Part shown: in pieces, positions 28,096 to 38,774 of the stretch | Position numbering within the stretch: position 1 is the first letter of the stretch | Layout of the letters: each line of letters starts with the position of its first letter | NCBI RefSeq assembly: GCF_022539315.1 | Contig: NC_066321.1 | Location: 372,001 to 436,000, forward strand | Source of the DNA: Serinus canaria | Lineage: Eukaryota; Chordata; Aves; Passeriformes; Fringillidae | Length of the DNA: 64,000 nt | Reading direction: 5' to 3' | The notes under the pieces: generated by a model | The model's input: only the letters and a program-made list of their open reading frames with translations | The model's database searches: none | Told to the model about the DNA's origin: nothing | Position numbers and translations under genes: made by a program

Positions 28096-29479
28096 ACGGA
28101 AGTTTGTCCCTGCTTCCCATTCCCTCAACCAGCTCTCCCTGTGCTCTGGAGCTGAGCTGTGGCAGCAGCACCCTGCTTTGTGCCACACCACATTCCAGCC
28201 ATAGCTTATCCCACAGGAGAGCTGTGCTCCCAGAAAGGACCCTGCAGGTCAGCACTGGGTTCACCCGGGGGAAGGAAACAAGTCAGGCTGTACCCTCAGC
28301 TGTGCCAGTCTCAGAAGAGCTGAAGAAATCTGGGCCCGCCCAAAGTGTTTATTTAAATACAACAGCATCTCATGGCACACTCTGGCTGTGCTGGGCTGTC
28401 TGCCCTCTGATACTGCTGCGTTATTTCAGTCACTTCCAGTACGGACAGACATTCTCCCTCTGTCCCTTTCCAGCTGTCCAGAAGCATCACAGTGAGCAGT
28501 CTTCAGTTCCCTGTCCTGAGTCAGATGATGAAATACTTGTCTTCCCCTAACCAGCCTCTTAATCAGCTATTGGAGAGGAAAATAAACTTGGTGCCTGGCT
28601 TTAGGAGAACAAAATGCTGAGAACTGTCCTCACTACGGCTGCTGCTCCTCCCTATCAGCTGCTCAGGCCCTGTCCCTTGTTGCTCTGGCCCCACTCCTTG
28701 TGCTGTGGAGGCATCAGAGTCCTGGTTTCTGCTGGAAGGTATCAGGCTGAGACCACGCATCCAGCACCTCACTCCTGGGTCTGCTCTCAGGATGGAAGAG
28801 CACATGTCAAGGCTGCTCCAAAGTACTCAGTATGGTTTTCCAGCTCAGAACCTGGCCACTGTCTCCAAGCAGAAGCAGCCTGTCAAAGAGAGGTGCAGGT
28901 GATGAGACCCTCCTGAGCCCACATGAGATTGGGAGTCTTGAGAGACAACTGGGAGAAGAAGATGCTGGTGGCTGAGATGGCTGCTGGCCCCTTCTTTGCT
29001 CCTGCAGAGGTGAGGGCTCACTTGGCTCAACCCCAGGGAGAGAGATCTGAAGACTGGCTCAAAATCTGCAGGTTAAAAAATGGGATTTTTTCCTGTATTG
29101 TCTGACTGAGTCTTTGGTGTCAGCATCTGGAGCTGCTTGCTGTGGCCCTAAAGGTCAGAAGCGTCTCTTCTTTTTCTGCACAGCCCCTGAGGTGTCCAGC
29201 GTGTCCAGGACTTATGGCTTTGGGATGACCCTAAGCCACTGGGGCCAGGCTGGGAGCCACTGCTGTCCTTATCCTGCTGTGCCCTGGTGCAGGTGGATCA
29301 AACCAGCTCTCTGAGGTTACCCTGGCAAAGGGCAAATAGAACAGGAGCAGGAGGGAGAGACTCCTTGGTAACAGTTGAAGGTGCTTTAGGTTTCCTCAAA
29401 AGCCAGGAATATCTTCCTTGGATAGCTGTGGGGCTGGGGCTTTCTGCTCCCGAGTCCTGTCGCCTTTCTCCCTGCTGGG
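28096..29479. other. intergenic sequence
   Basis: Unique sequence with no gene or repeat recognised; short open frames only. Confidence 0.6.
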
Positions 29480-30430
29480 AGCAGGAGCACCCCGGGGCAG
29501 CCTGGCACCGCGGGCTCCGAGGAGGCGGCGAGGGACGGGCCCCGTGCGGCTCCTCGTGGGCACGATGGGCTGTGCTTGCTCGCCGCCTTTCCTCTCGGGC
29601 CGGTTTTGTGGGCTGACAGCCGGGGCTGCGGAGGCAGCGGCAGGAGTTTCCAAACGCACGCCGTGGAGCAGGCGGGACTGAACCAGGCGCTTGGACCCAC
29701 CCTCTCGGCTGCTGCCGGTGACTGGAGTCGTGGCAGGCTGGTGACTGAGCCCTGTCCTTCTCTTTCTTCCTCTCCACCACATGGGCCAGTTCGACAAACT
29801 CTCCACCGCCCTTGGTGTGCCGGCACTCTGGGTGCAGCCAGCAGCGGGAGCGCTCCCGGAGCCCCAGCGGGATGTGCCGGTGCCGGTGCCGGTGCCGGTG
29901 CCGGTGCCGGTGCCGGCCACCCCCGAGCTCCTGCTCGTCCGCTGCCGCCCAGCCGGGGACGGAGCCCGCTCGCCGGCACGGCCCCGAACGAGCCAGGGAA
30001 GGCTTTGGGAGCCTGCAGCTGGGGCTGGCAAGGGGACACGAACAACATGTGTTACAAGCCCTGGAACTTAAATATTTTGCTGCTATAAATGTTAGCAACG
30101 AGAGCTCTCGTTACATATAAATGCCAGATGACAGAAGCAGAGGCCAAAAAAAGCTCATTCCCAGCCAAGCAGAAGGAGAGGGGGCGACTGCGCCGCCGGG
30201 GCCGGCGGGACACAGGGCTGGCGCTGGGGACACCCGCTGTGGGCAAGAGCGGGCACGGGGCACAGCCTGGCTGCCGTGCCTCGATGGAAAAGGGACTGCT
30301 GGTACGGTGCTCGGCGTGATGAGCGTGGCACCGGGCAGGGCACTGACAGGGGCACTGAGCTGGGGCAGGTCCGCGGGAGCCGCCCCGGGGGCCCAGGGCA
30401 CAGCTCCTTCCATCCCGCCTTTGGGGTGTG
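29480..30430. promoter_or_regulatory. GC/CpG-rich island upstream of ACVR1
   Basis: This block is rich in CpG and GC relative to its flanks and lies about 6 kb before the main ACVR1 CpG island. It could be an alternative or distal ACVR1 promoter, or the promoter of an unannotated transcript. The open frames that cross it on both strands (up to 266 codons) arise from GC richness and the hexanucleotide repeat and show no known domain. Confidence 0.4.
29875..29916. repeat. (TGCCGG)7 hexanucleotide repeat
   Basis: Seven perfect tandem copies of TGCCGG. Because the unit is six bases long, each frame reads a dipeptide repeat (for example Pro-Val or Ala-Gly) without stops, which explains the overlapping open frames here. 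Confidence 0.97.
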
Positions 30431-33400
30431 AAATGGAAATCAGCATTTCCACCCTGATCCCTCGCGCCCGGTGACTCCGTGGTGTCTTGGCCTGCAAAGG
30501 CTCCCCCCCTCAGCTGAGGAGTAGTTTTCATCATTTATGTTTTGGCGTCATTTCAATAAATTCCAGTTGGCTGTTCCTGAATAACACCCAGAGAGAGCAG
30601 AAAGGAACTGTGCAGCCTTGTGAAGTGAATCTTTGCAATTAGAGAGCTCGAGCACTTTTTGGTGGGTGTTTTGCTGAAAACAAAGCACTGCATGTGATGG
30701 GCTTGGAAAGCACAGGACTAATTACCAGTGCTATTTTAAAAAATGGCATGAAAATGAGTTATGCTGCTAATGCTCAGATGCAAGAACATGGTCTGCTTAA
30801 TTTAATAATACTGTGTAATTTGTGTAAAACCAAATTGGTAGCAATTATACATTATTGTTAATTACTTGGATCTGGGTTCTCCTTGCTGTGCTGAATTGCA
30901 CCTGGCTCCTCAATGCCCCAAGTCCACAGGGTTTGTGATGTAGAGACGCACACAAGGTAAGGACCTGAAAAAGGAGAACTGTGGAAGGAGCTTGGGCTGA
31001 GGTCCTCTGCAGAGCTGCTGGGACAGCAGGCATGTCCCGGTCCTGTCCTCACTCACGGAGTGTCCTGGGGGAGTCAGTGGGAGCTGTGCATGCCGTGGAG
31101 CTGTTGGGACAGGCCTCACCGGCTGCTCCGGCAGCCCCAGCGCGGCTCCGTCTGTGACTCACATGCCTGACTCACAGACGCCTGATGAAATACATGTACT
31201 CCCAGTCACATTCATCACAGCTAAATATTAGAACAAGCTCTTTAATTTCAAACCCAAGTGCTTCCTGGGGTTTTCTCAGCAGCTGTGCTCGGGCCAGTTG
31301 CTATGCTGGGAGGGGCGGTGATGCAACTTCTGTACGTTGCAACTGCCAGGTTTGCTTGTTTGCATGCATATATACAGATATATATTTAGAAATTTCCTCA
31401 AGGCAGAAGAAAATAATTCATGACAAGCAGCAGCTTGGAAGGTCACCTGGATTATTATTTCTGTACCACAGCTCACCTCGAGCATATAAGCAAAGTCTTT
31501 ATGTGCTGATGTTAATAATGCTAAAGAGTTAAAAACCTCAGCAGCTCTGAAGGCAATTATCAGGCTGGCTTTGTCATGCACAGCCTCATTTTGTGTGCTG
31601 CAACTAAATTGTATTTTACTGTGTATTTTAGAAGGAGTAACAGTGTTTGTTAGAGGTGTTCTTTTGCCGTTGGGCTCCGTCTGTCCCCAGGGCCCTCCCT
31701 GTGTGGGGCTGCTGGCCTGGACCAGACCCCCAGGCATGTCTCTGTTGGTCTAGGGCAGTGCTCACTGCTCAGCAGAGCTGAAAAGGCAGTGCAGAGTGAG
31801 ATGGTTTTACCAAATGAGGGGCTGGACTGGGGTCCAGCAGCCCCCTCTTTGAAACATTTCCTCCATGGCATCTTTCAGCTGCATGAGCTGTTTCTACACT
31901 CCCAGAGCATTGCAAAGTGGTCTGACTTGAAATCCCAGCTGCTCCATAGAGAGGCAGAATTTATGAAGAACCAAGGCAGTTCACGTTACCATGGAAATTG
32001 TTTCAAAACAGAGAAGCCTGATTTTGCTATACTTGCTGTCTTGGGAGGGTTTTCTGTGTGGAAGGATGACAGGGTGAACCTGCCCCATAGCTCAAGGTGT
32101 GCTCTGTGTGCACTGTGTTCTGGGGCCCACAGACTTCTGAAGACCACGGTATTTGCATAACATTAATGTGTTATTCTGATGTCTGTGGGCAACAATTTGT
32201 GCCCACAGTGCTCCTTTCACACGGACATGCCATTATTACACCTGATTAATGCAAACATTGTCCAGGAAGAAGTTCCAGACACTTCCCCAGCACGGAAAAG
32301 GCCACACGAGGTTCTCCTGCTGGGAACTGGAAGACCCCAAATTTAATCACACTCTACTCCTTGCAAAGCTGTGCAAAGTCAGCTGTGTATGAATACCCCC
32401 ATCAGATCCACTCCACCTTTCCTTGGGGAACTGTAAAATACCTGACAAGCCAGGTGCTTTACCACCCTCACTGTGCCAGCAAGGCATCTGAGGCACAGAG
32501 ACAGCCCCATGATCCTCCCCAAATCTCAGATTTGGCACTTCTGACTCGGAGATGGCACTGCCAGCCACTAACCCAAACACTTTGTCATGATATCCCTCTC
32601 AGATTGCAGCCCTGGTTTTCTCCACAAATAATGTTATTACAGATAAAATTCTACTTACAGCTGGATTTTCCTATCAACAACCATGTTACCTATAAAAAAG
32701 ATAATTGAAAAAACCCTGCAGTGTTTGTAGAGCAAATTTATTTGTAAGGATGCTTATGATGATAAATAAGAAGTGGCATTCAAAAGAACAGAAAAATAGC
32801 CCTGTTTATAGATGATGCTGATATTACTTCAGTAACTTAATTATTCCCTCTGCTTCACTATTAATTAGAAATCAGTGGCATGTAAACTGTACGTGATCCA
32901 GCTACAGGAGGCTGTGGGCAGGAGCTGCCTAATTCCAGTTCCCAGCACTGGTTCCCCTCGTGGCTGTGAATGAGCACTTAGCAACAGCTGTCCCTTGGTG
33001 AGCCATGCGTGGGTTACTCAATGACAGGTTCCAAAATTCATATTCTTCTACCAGATGTAAAGCAGAAACTTTTCCATGCAAAGTGCTCCTAACCCATGCG
33101 TCTCCTCCTGTCTCCTGGGAGCCCCGCAGGCATTAGTGAGGGGTGGCTCTCAGCCCAGCAGTGTCACCCTTTCCTGGGAGCTCAGACAACCACATGGGCT
33201 ACCACTGTCAAAAGTGCTTTAAGCTGCAAATAAGCAGGTGGGTGTTCAGAAGTGTTGGCTGCCAACACCACCTGTGGGGCCTCAAGGGAAACTTGGCACT
33301 TCTGGAAATGTAGCTGTTTGGTTAAATTTTGAAAAGTTGTATTAGATACCCAATCTTTAGTCTTCTCTTTTGGAAAATGGTCCTCGTTAGAGCTGTATTT

Positions 33401-33894
33401 TCTCCCGAGGAACACCTACACTTGAGCTACTTGAATGTCACATTCAGCTACTTGGCAGTACTCTGTGGAAAATCACTGGCCTTGTGCTGTTGAGCCAAAT
33501 GTAGACCTATTTGTATTTTTAAGGGAATTAGTATTCTTTTCTCTGTTTAAAACATTCCTATTACTCATAGTGAGTCAAATCCTGGCCTCGTTTGGAGGGC
33601 TGTGCATAAATGGGCTGTATGCACAAAGGAGCTTCATTGGGAGCACTTTCCAAACCCTCTGTCTACCTGCCTTTTCCCGAGGGAATGAGCATTCGCCTCC
33701 TGCCCTGGCACCACCGCTGTGATTCCCTCCGTGCTGTCCCAGCCTGACTGTGCCACGTCTCCAGGGCTCCTGTTCTACTCCCCTGAGCTTCTCAGCTCCT
33801 GTCTTGCAGATGCTCATGCCGCTGCTCGGGAAGCACCACCTGTGTGGAGGAAAAGCACAGCCATGTCCCTTGTGACACGGGAGCTGAACCACAC
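30431..33894. other. intergenic sequence with AT-rich blocks
   Basis: AT-rich segments with homeodomain-type TAATTA/TTAATT cores occur at 30720-30870, and an AP-1 pair lies at 31149-31180. No gene or transposon was recognised. Some of these blocks have the look of conserved non-coding DNA, which only a cross-species alignment could show. Confidence 0.5.
31149..31180. promoter_or_regulatory. imperfect palindrome with two AP-1-like sites
   Basis: Two TGACTCA heptamers (31155-31161 and 31168-31174) lie 13 bases apart inside a near-perfect inverted repeat with 13-bp arms, one mismatch and a six-base spacer. TGACTCA is the consensus AP-1/TRE site. Regulatory function is inferred. Confidence 0.5.
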
Positions 33895-34085
33895 TGAGTC
33901 AGGTTGGAAAAGACCTCCGGGATCATCGAGTCCCAGCTGTGCCCGATGCCCACCTTGTCACTCTGACCAGAGCACTGAGTGCCACGTCCAGCCGTGCCTG
34001 GAGCACCTCCAGGGATGGGGACTCCAAACCTCCCTGGGCAGCCCTTGCCAACCTCTGAAAGACTTTGGAGTGGTCTCTCCTAAGG
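33895..34085 (-). mobile_element. CR1 LINE fragment (antisense)
   Basis: The plus strand reads caggttggaaaagacctccg, gatcatcgagtcccagctg, cctccagggatggggactcc and ccctgggcagcccttgcc, the classic reverse complement of a CR1 3' region. The terminal repeat is missing. Confidence 0.88.
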
Positions 34086-34829
34086 AGACCCATGCCTGGG
34101 CCTCCCCAGCTGTAGGAGGTGGTTCGGGCAGTCTTGGGGCTCACTGCCATCCCTGGGACAGCGCCTGTGGCTGTCCCTGCACAGCCCCACGGTGCCTGGC
34201 CAGGAGGAGGCTGTGTGCTGGCTGCTGTGGGTGCTGCAGCCTGCAGCGCTCATGAGCACGCAGCAGAGCAGTGCTGCAGCAGTGCCCACCAACAGACACG
34301 GCCTGGCGCGGGGCATGGCCAGGGTGAGGCTCGGGCGTGAGGGCAGCCCCGGCTGGCCCTGAGGGAATGTAACAGCTGAGAGAATGGGGCCACCCAGTCT
34401 GACTGCTGGGCTGGTGGGACTTACCTCCCCAGTGCCTCCCAGTGCCTCCCGGGGCTCTGGCATCCCCCACAGCCCTGGGGAGGCACAGAGCAGTGCTGGG
34501 GCACACACCCTGTGCCACGGGGCTGGGCAGAATGTACGTGGAGCATCAGGTCAATCATATTTGGGAATTTTCATGTACTTGGTCTGTTCAGGATTGTTCG
34601 GACTTATTAAAAATGTAGGATGTCATGTCCTTGATCCATCACATCACAATGTAAGAGCTCTGTTGACAGTAATTAGATGCAGTTATTCTGGAAATCTGCT
34701 TCCTTTTCCTGCTTAGGAAGAAGCCCGTGCCTTTCCAGGAACCTCAGTGAGGTTGGCTTAGTGCAGCTGGCACAGGGACACTGGTTCCACCCAACACCAG
34801 CGTGTTTGCATCATGGTGACCTTAATGTG
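34086..34829. other. intergenic sequence
   Basis: Unique sequence, CpG-containing around 34150-34360. No gene or repeat is recognised. Confidence 0.6.
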
Positions 34830-34918
34830 CCTGAAGGTGTCCCTGCCCATGGCAGGGGGTGGAACAAGATGGGCTCTAAGATCCCTCCCAACCCAAACCA
34901 CTCTGGGATCCTGGGACT
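34830..34918 (+). mobile_element. CR1 LINE 3'-terminal fragment (sense)
   Basis: The sequence aaggtgtccctgcccatggc, followed by agggggtggaacaagatggg and a cccaacccaaaccactctgg ending, is the 3' terminus of CR1. The terminal ATTCTATG repeat has decayed. Confidence 0.85.
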
Positions 34919-35154
34919 TAAACTATGATTGAAGCACCACGGTTGGAAGAATATATGATTTTAGGGAATTAATTCAGGTGGATGAGGGAGGGTTAAGACT
35001 TCAAGATGGAGGAAGACACCTTCAACCTTAAAAATTATGACATGACAGTAACTACTTTATGAATAATTTGGTGTGAAAATTGGAGTCAGATTATTTTTAA
35101 ATAAAATTTAGCACATCAGTCTTGTACCAGGATATTTGCAGTCTGGCTCAGCCC

Positions 35155-35325
35155 TGGAGGCACCTCTGGGCGCTGTGTCCAGCTCTGTCCCTCAGCACAG
35201 CAGGGACAGGAGCCCCTGGAGCTGAAAAGGATCTGGAGCATCTCGGTGCCCAGGAAAGGCTGAGGGAGCTGGGGCTGCTCAGCCTGGAGAGGAGCCCCAG
35301 GGAGAGGAGCCTCAGCCCTGGCTGT
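35155..35325 (+). mobile_element. CR1 LINE internal fragment (sense)
   Basis: The segment gcgctgtgtccagctctgtc, then aggaaaggctgagggagctg, then gggctgctcagcctggagag is the conserved part of CR1 about 400 bases before its 3' end. It lies just upstream of the ACVR1 promoter region and ends near the hexanucleotide tract. Confidence 0.8.
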
Positions 35326-35681
35326 CCCCATGTGTCCGTCTGTCCCCGCGTGTCCGTCTGTCCCGGTCTGTCCCCGTGTGCAGGGAGGTCAGAGCAGGCC
35401 CAGGCTCTGCTCCGGGCCCAGCGATGGCCCCAGAACCGCGGGCAGGGCTGAGCCCAGGAGCTCCTGCTCCAAGCAGAGCCCAGGGAGGGCTGGAGTCTCC
35501 TCCCGGGGCCATCCCAGAGCCCCCGGACACGGCCCGACACCGCTGTGCCCGAGCTCTGCAGTGGCACCAGTGACCCATGGGCTCTGCCAGCCCGGCCCAG
35601 CCGGGACCAGGCCCTGAGGGCCGCCCACCGTGCCGGGATGCTTCTGTGCCTCGTTCCGCTGCTCGGCACGGGCTTTCCGTT

Positions 35682-35793
35682 CCCCCCCCGAACCCGAGCC
35701 CGAGCCCGAACCTGAGCCCCAACCCGAACGCGAACCCGAACTCCAACCTGAGCTGGAACCCGAACCTAAGCCCGAACCCCAACCCCAACCCCA

Positions 35794-35827
<34 letters not shown>

Positions 35828-35876
35828 GGACCCGGACCGGAACCCGAACCCGAACCCCGACCCGAGCCCGCACCCG
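35682..35876. repeat. C-rich imperfect hexanucleotide tract (CCCGAA / CCCCAA / CCCCGA)
   Basis: About 195 bases of imperfect six-base units. The cleanest part (35774-35835) is a run of CCCCAA then CCCCGA units. The minus strand therefore carries many evenly spaced G3-G4 runs, a strong G-quadruplex pattern. It produces long spurious frames on both strands. It abuts the ACVR1 CpG island. Confidence 0.93.
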
Positions 35877-36095
35877 CCGTGTCCCCGCGGCGCCGGCAGG
35901 GGGCGCTGGGCCGGGCGGCGGGCGGAAGTGACGCTCGGCCATTGCCGGTGCGGGCGCTGCCCCGCCCGCGCTCCTTTGTCAGCGGAGCCGCCGCCGCCCG
36001 CGGCCGCCCCCGGCCCCGCCGGCCCGAGCGGGGCAGCGCCGCAGCACGGCCAGCTCCGTCCGCCTCCGTCCCGCCCCGTCGCGCCGGCCCAGCGG
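35877..36095 (+). promoter_or_regulatory. ACVR1: ACVR1 CpG-island promoter and probable non-coding first exon
   Basis: This is a very CpG-dense block with GC boxes (ccccgcccg, ccgccccg) and an ETS/CRE-like ggaagtgacg near 35926. It ends in a consensus splice donor, CAGCGG|gtgagt, at 36095/36096. It is the only strong island with a good plus-strand donor upstream of the ACVR1 coding exons, and ACVR1 is known to have untranslated first exons. I therefore infer that exon 1 ends at 36095; the transcription start cannot be placed. The CpG-rich sequence continues to about 36650. Confidence 0.6.
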
Positions 36096-36767
36096 GTGAG
36101 TCCGTGCCGCCGGAGCAGGTCGGTCCCGCCGCCGGGAGGGTTGGCGGGGGCTGCGCCGCGGGGTCCCGGTCCGGGCGGGGGGCGCACAAAGGCCCCGCGG
36201 TGCCGCGGCCGCGCTCGGGGGGCGCAGCCTTGCCGCGGTGCCGCGCGGCGGGCAGGGCTGGGGCTTCCCTTCTCCCTGCTTTTATGAACTTGCGGCGGTT
36301 TCGGCCGGGCAGGATTAATATCCCTGGCCGTGGCTGCCGTGCGGCTGCAGGAGCTTCCCGGGTGGGAGGCGCGGAGCGCAGCGAGCTCCCCGTGGGTGTG
36401 CTGCCGCTGCCCACGGCAGCGCGCTGAAGTCCGAGCTTTGATGGGCACAGCAGAGGTGTAGGCCAAAGTCCCTGGTGCCGGGTCATCTGCTCAAGGGGCT
36501 GCTGGAGCGGGTCCTGAGCGGCGGGGCCGCAGCCAGCCCGCCCTGAGCTCCGGGGATGGGAGCGGGCAGGGGCGGCTGGCTCCTGCCGGGCTGCACGGGG
36601 AGCGCGGCCCTGGAGCGCACCGCCGCTCTCTGCCCGCTCAGGTGTGCATGCTGACCTGGCGGCTCTAAACCCACATGCTGCTCTGGGAAATCTGGGCGAT
36701 GAATCTCGTAGGGGTAGCTATCCAGGCAGTCTTTCCAACTCTGTCTATTAAAACTGCTAAAAGAACT

Positions 36768-37037
36768 TTAGTTTCTCGCAGTATTTTTACATAAATTGAA
36801 ACGCAACCACTTTGTTTTCCAATAATTGAGAGAGCAGCTGACCTTCTTCAGGTTCTCAAAGAGCTGGGGTTCTTTGGTGTGCTGGAGGCGCCAGTGCCTC
36901 AGGAGGATGTTACTGGTGGGAACTTCCAGGTTCTGGACTGAGCTGCAGAACTGGCACATTTTTACGAAACCACGTTTTACAACGATGCATTGAGTTCTCA
37001 AAAGAGAACAGATTCTTTTTCCAAATCTCGTGTGTTT
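36768..37037 (-). pseudogene. open fragment with a BED-type zinc-finger pattern
   Basis: A stop-to-stop minus-strand frame of 89 codons reads FVKMCQFC, then VPTSNILLRHWRLQH, then EPQLFENLKK. The spacing C-x2-C-x16-H-x4-H, with a TSN before the first His and a charged helix after the second, fits a BED finger, the DNA-binding domain of hAT transposases and their domesticated relatives. Cys codons are at 36954-36956 and 36945-36947; His codons at 36894-36896 and 36879-36881. There is no suitable upstream ATG (an in-frame TAG lies at 37038-37040) and no transposase body. It could be an old hAT remnant, an exon of an antisense gene, or chance. Confidence 0.3.
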
Positions 37038-38726
37038 CTATGGTCTGCATTGAAGCCCAGCTTCTCCTTGAAGAAGACTCCTGTGGCTGTAGCAGTTAGC
37101 TGTGGGCAATGACAAGTCTATTTTTAAACTTTCACTTTTCTTTTGTTTCCTGTAATACGATCTTTGCTGTGATCCTTATACTCATCTTCAGAGGGACGGT
37201 GGCGACCTGGAATGCAGCAGGCACTTTGCAAATACTCTTGGAGCCCTGTCCTTGAAGGGCTGGAGCTGTTTGAAGAGTGCTGGGGTGCCTTGCAATTGAA
37301 ATGGGAAAGCTGGAGTCCTGGCTGTGGAGAACTCTCAAGTGCACGGCTGGGCCCTTTGATGGCCGAGACTTTTTTTTTTTTTTTGAGGAGGAGGAGGTGT
37401 TAGAGATCTGTTTTAAGGGAACAAAAAGTTCCTGAATGCCCTGTGCTCTCCCCAGGAGGTGTTAAGTGTGTGCAGTGGTTTCAGAGGTTTGCCTTCTCTC
37501 GGGATTTGTTTGCTGGGATAAGACCTGCATTCCTCTGTTTCAGGGGGCCATGTGTGCTCCTTGCCCAGTGGCACAGGACTTGGGAGTGGTTCCTGACTGT
37601 AACCCTTTGCCTGTTTGTCTCCTCACACTGAGTGAGAGGTGTGTTTTGTTCTGCCTTCATTTTGGGACAAACTTTTAGGTCTGTTGATGTGACTTAATTC
37701 ATGCCTCGACCTCCTCAGTTTGTAAATAATCAGCTCTTACAGGCCTAAATCATGGTTGGGACAGAATTATATCAGGTGAAGTTGTTATTTAAACAAAACA
37801 ATTTGAGGGGAGAAAAAGCCCCTTTATATGTTTTTACTTTTAAGTCTTATAATGTGTTTCAAAGTTTCAAGCTGGGAAAGGGAAATCCTACTGACCAGGT
37901 GCTGATGATGTTTCCAGAGGTGTTGCTGATATTCACTGCCCAGGAACCATTGTTAACTGTTTTTTTATGATTTATTAGAAAACAAATTTAGAAAATTATT
38001 TATTAGAAAAATATTTTAGTTGCAGAGCTGTCAAGTTTGTTGCCTCATGTTTATATTCCATAGAGAATAGCATGGCTGTGTTAGTTACTGACAAAACCTG
38101 GATAGTGTGTGCAGAGGTTCAGCCTTGCCCTCCATGGGCACCACTCAGAAAGGGATTTTGGGCATATTGTGTTCCTGGAGCTCGCAATTCAGCATGCTTT
38201 GAGACGTGAGAATTTTATTGTATGCCTTAGTAGCTGAATATTTGATATTCTGGTGGTTGTTCACGCTCTTCTCTTAACACGTATGAAGTTGGTTGCATTC
38301 TTTCTGCTGAGGTGACCTGCTAAAGATCACCTCTGTCGCTGAGTAGAAAGATCCTTTTGCAGGAGAATGCAAGTGTGTGGAGGAGCTGAGGTGAAAGGGG
38401 AGGGCTAAATATAGGCATTTCCTGCAGAACTTATCTGCTTTTGAGGCTGGCTTTCCAAATGGAACTGGAGTCTTCCAAGCCCTCGGTGAGGGTAGGAAGA
38501 GAACATGGGCGGGGGAAAGAACACCCGTGGGGTGTTGTTGAGTGGGTTGTGTTTGTGGTTTTTGTTTTTTCCAGCCAGCTGGTACTCTGAAGTCATGCTT
38601 AAATTTAATGAAAGCCCAATGCTAAAATAGGATCTAGGGACAGCCGTTGTGAAATAATTAGGCACCCGTTCAGCCCTTCTTGTCCCTGCCAAAAAAAGCT
38701 ACTTGAATTCATTTAAATTCTTGGTA

Positions 38727-38774
38727 TTGGAAATGGGCATCTTGATACCCTCTCAAATGGGCATCTTGATACCT
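38727..38774. repeat. tandem duplication, 19-bp match at 26-bp period
   Basis: The sequence aaatgggcatcttgatacc occurs twice in direct tandem. It lies within the ACVR1 intronic region; no function is inferred. Confidence 0.85.

Noticed and set aside
29298..30098. 266-codon minus-strand frame and overlapping plus-strand frames
   Set aside because: GC-rich island plus a stop-free hexamer repeat; all frames are open at once and no domain is recognisable.
35761..35835. Possible interstitial telomeric repeat, because of units like CCCTAA and CCCCAA
   Set aside because: Vertebrate telomere units (CCCTAA) are not present in tandem; the tract is mostly CCCGAA, CCCCAA and CCCCGA and fits an ordinary C-rich hexanucleotide repeat.
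35312..36486. Very long open frames (up to 384 codons) on the minus strand, and plus-strand frames of 236 and 265 codons
   Set aside because: They run through the hexanucleotide tract and the CpG island, where stop codons are rare. They show only dipeptide-like repeats and low-complexity Gly/Arg/Pro/Ala, and overlap in several frames.
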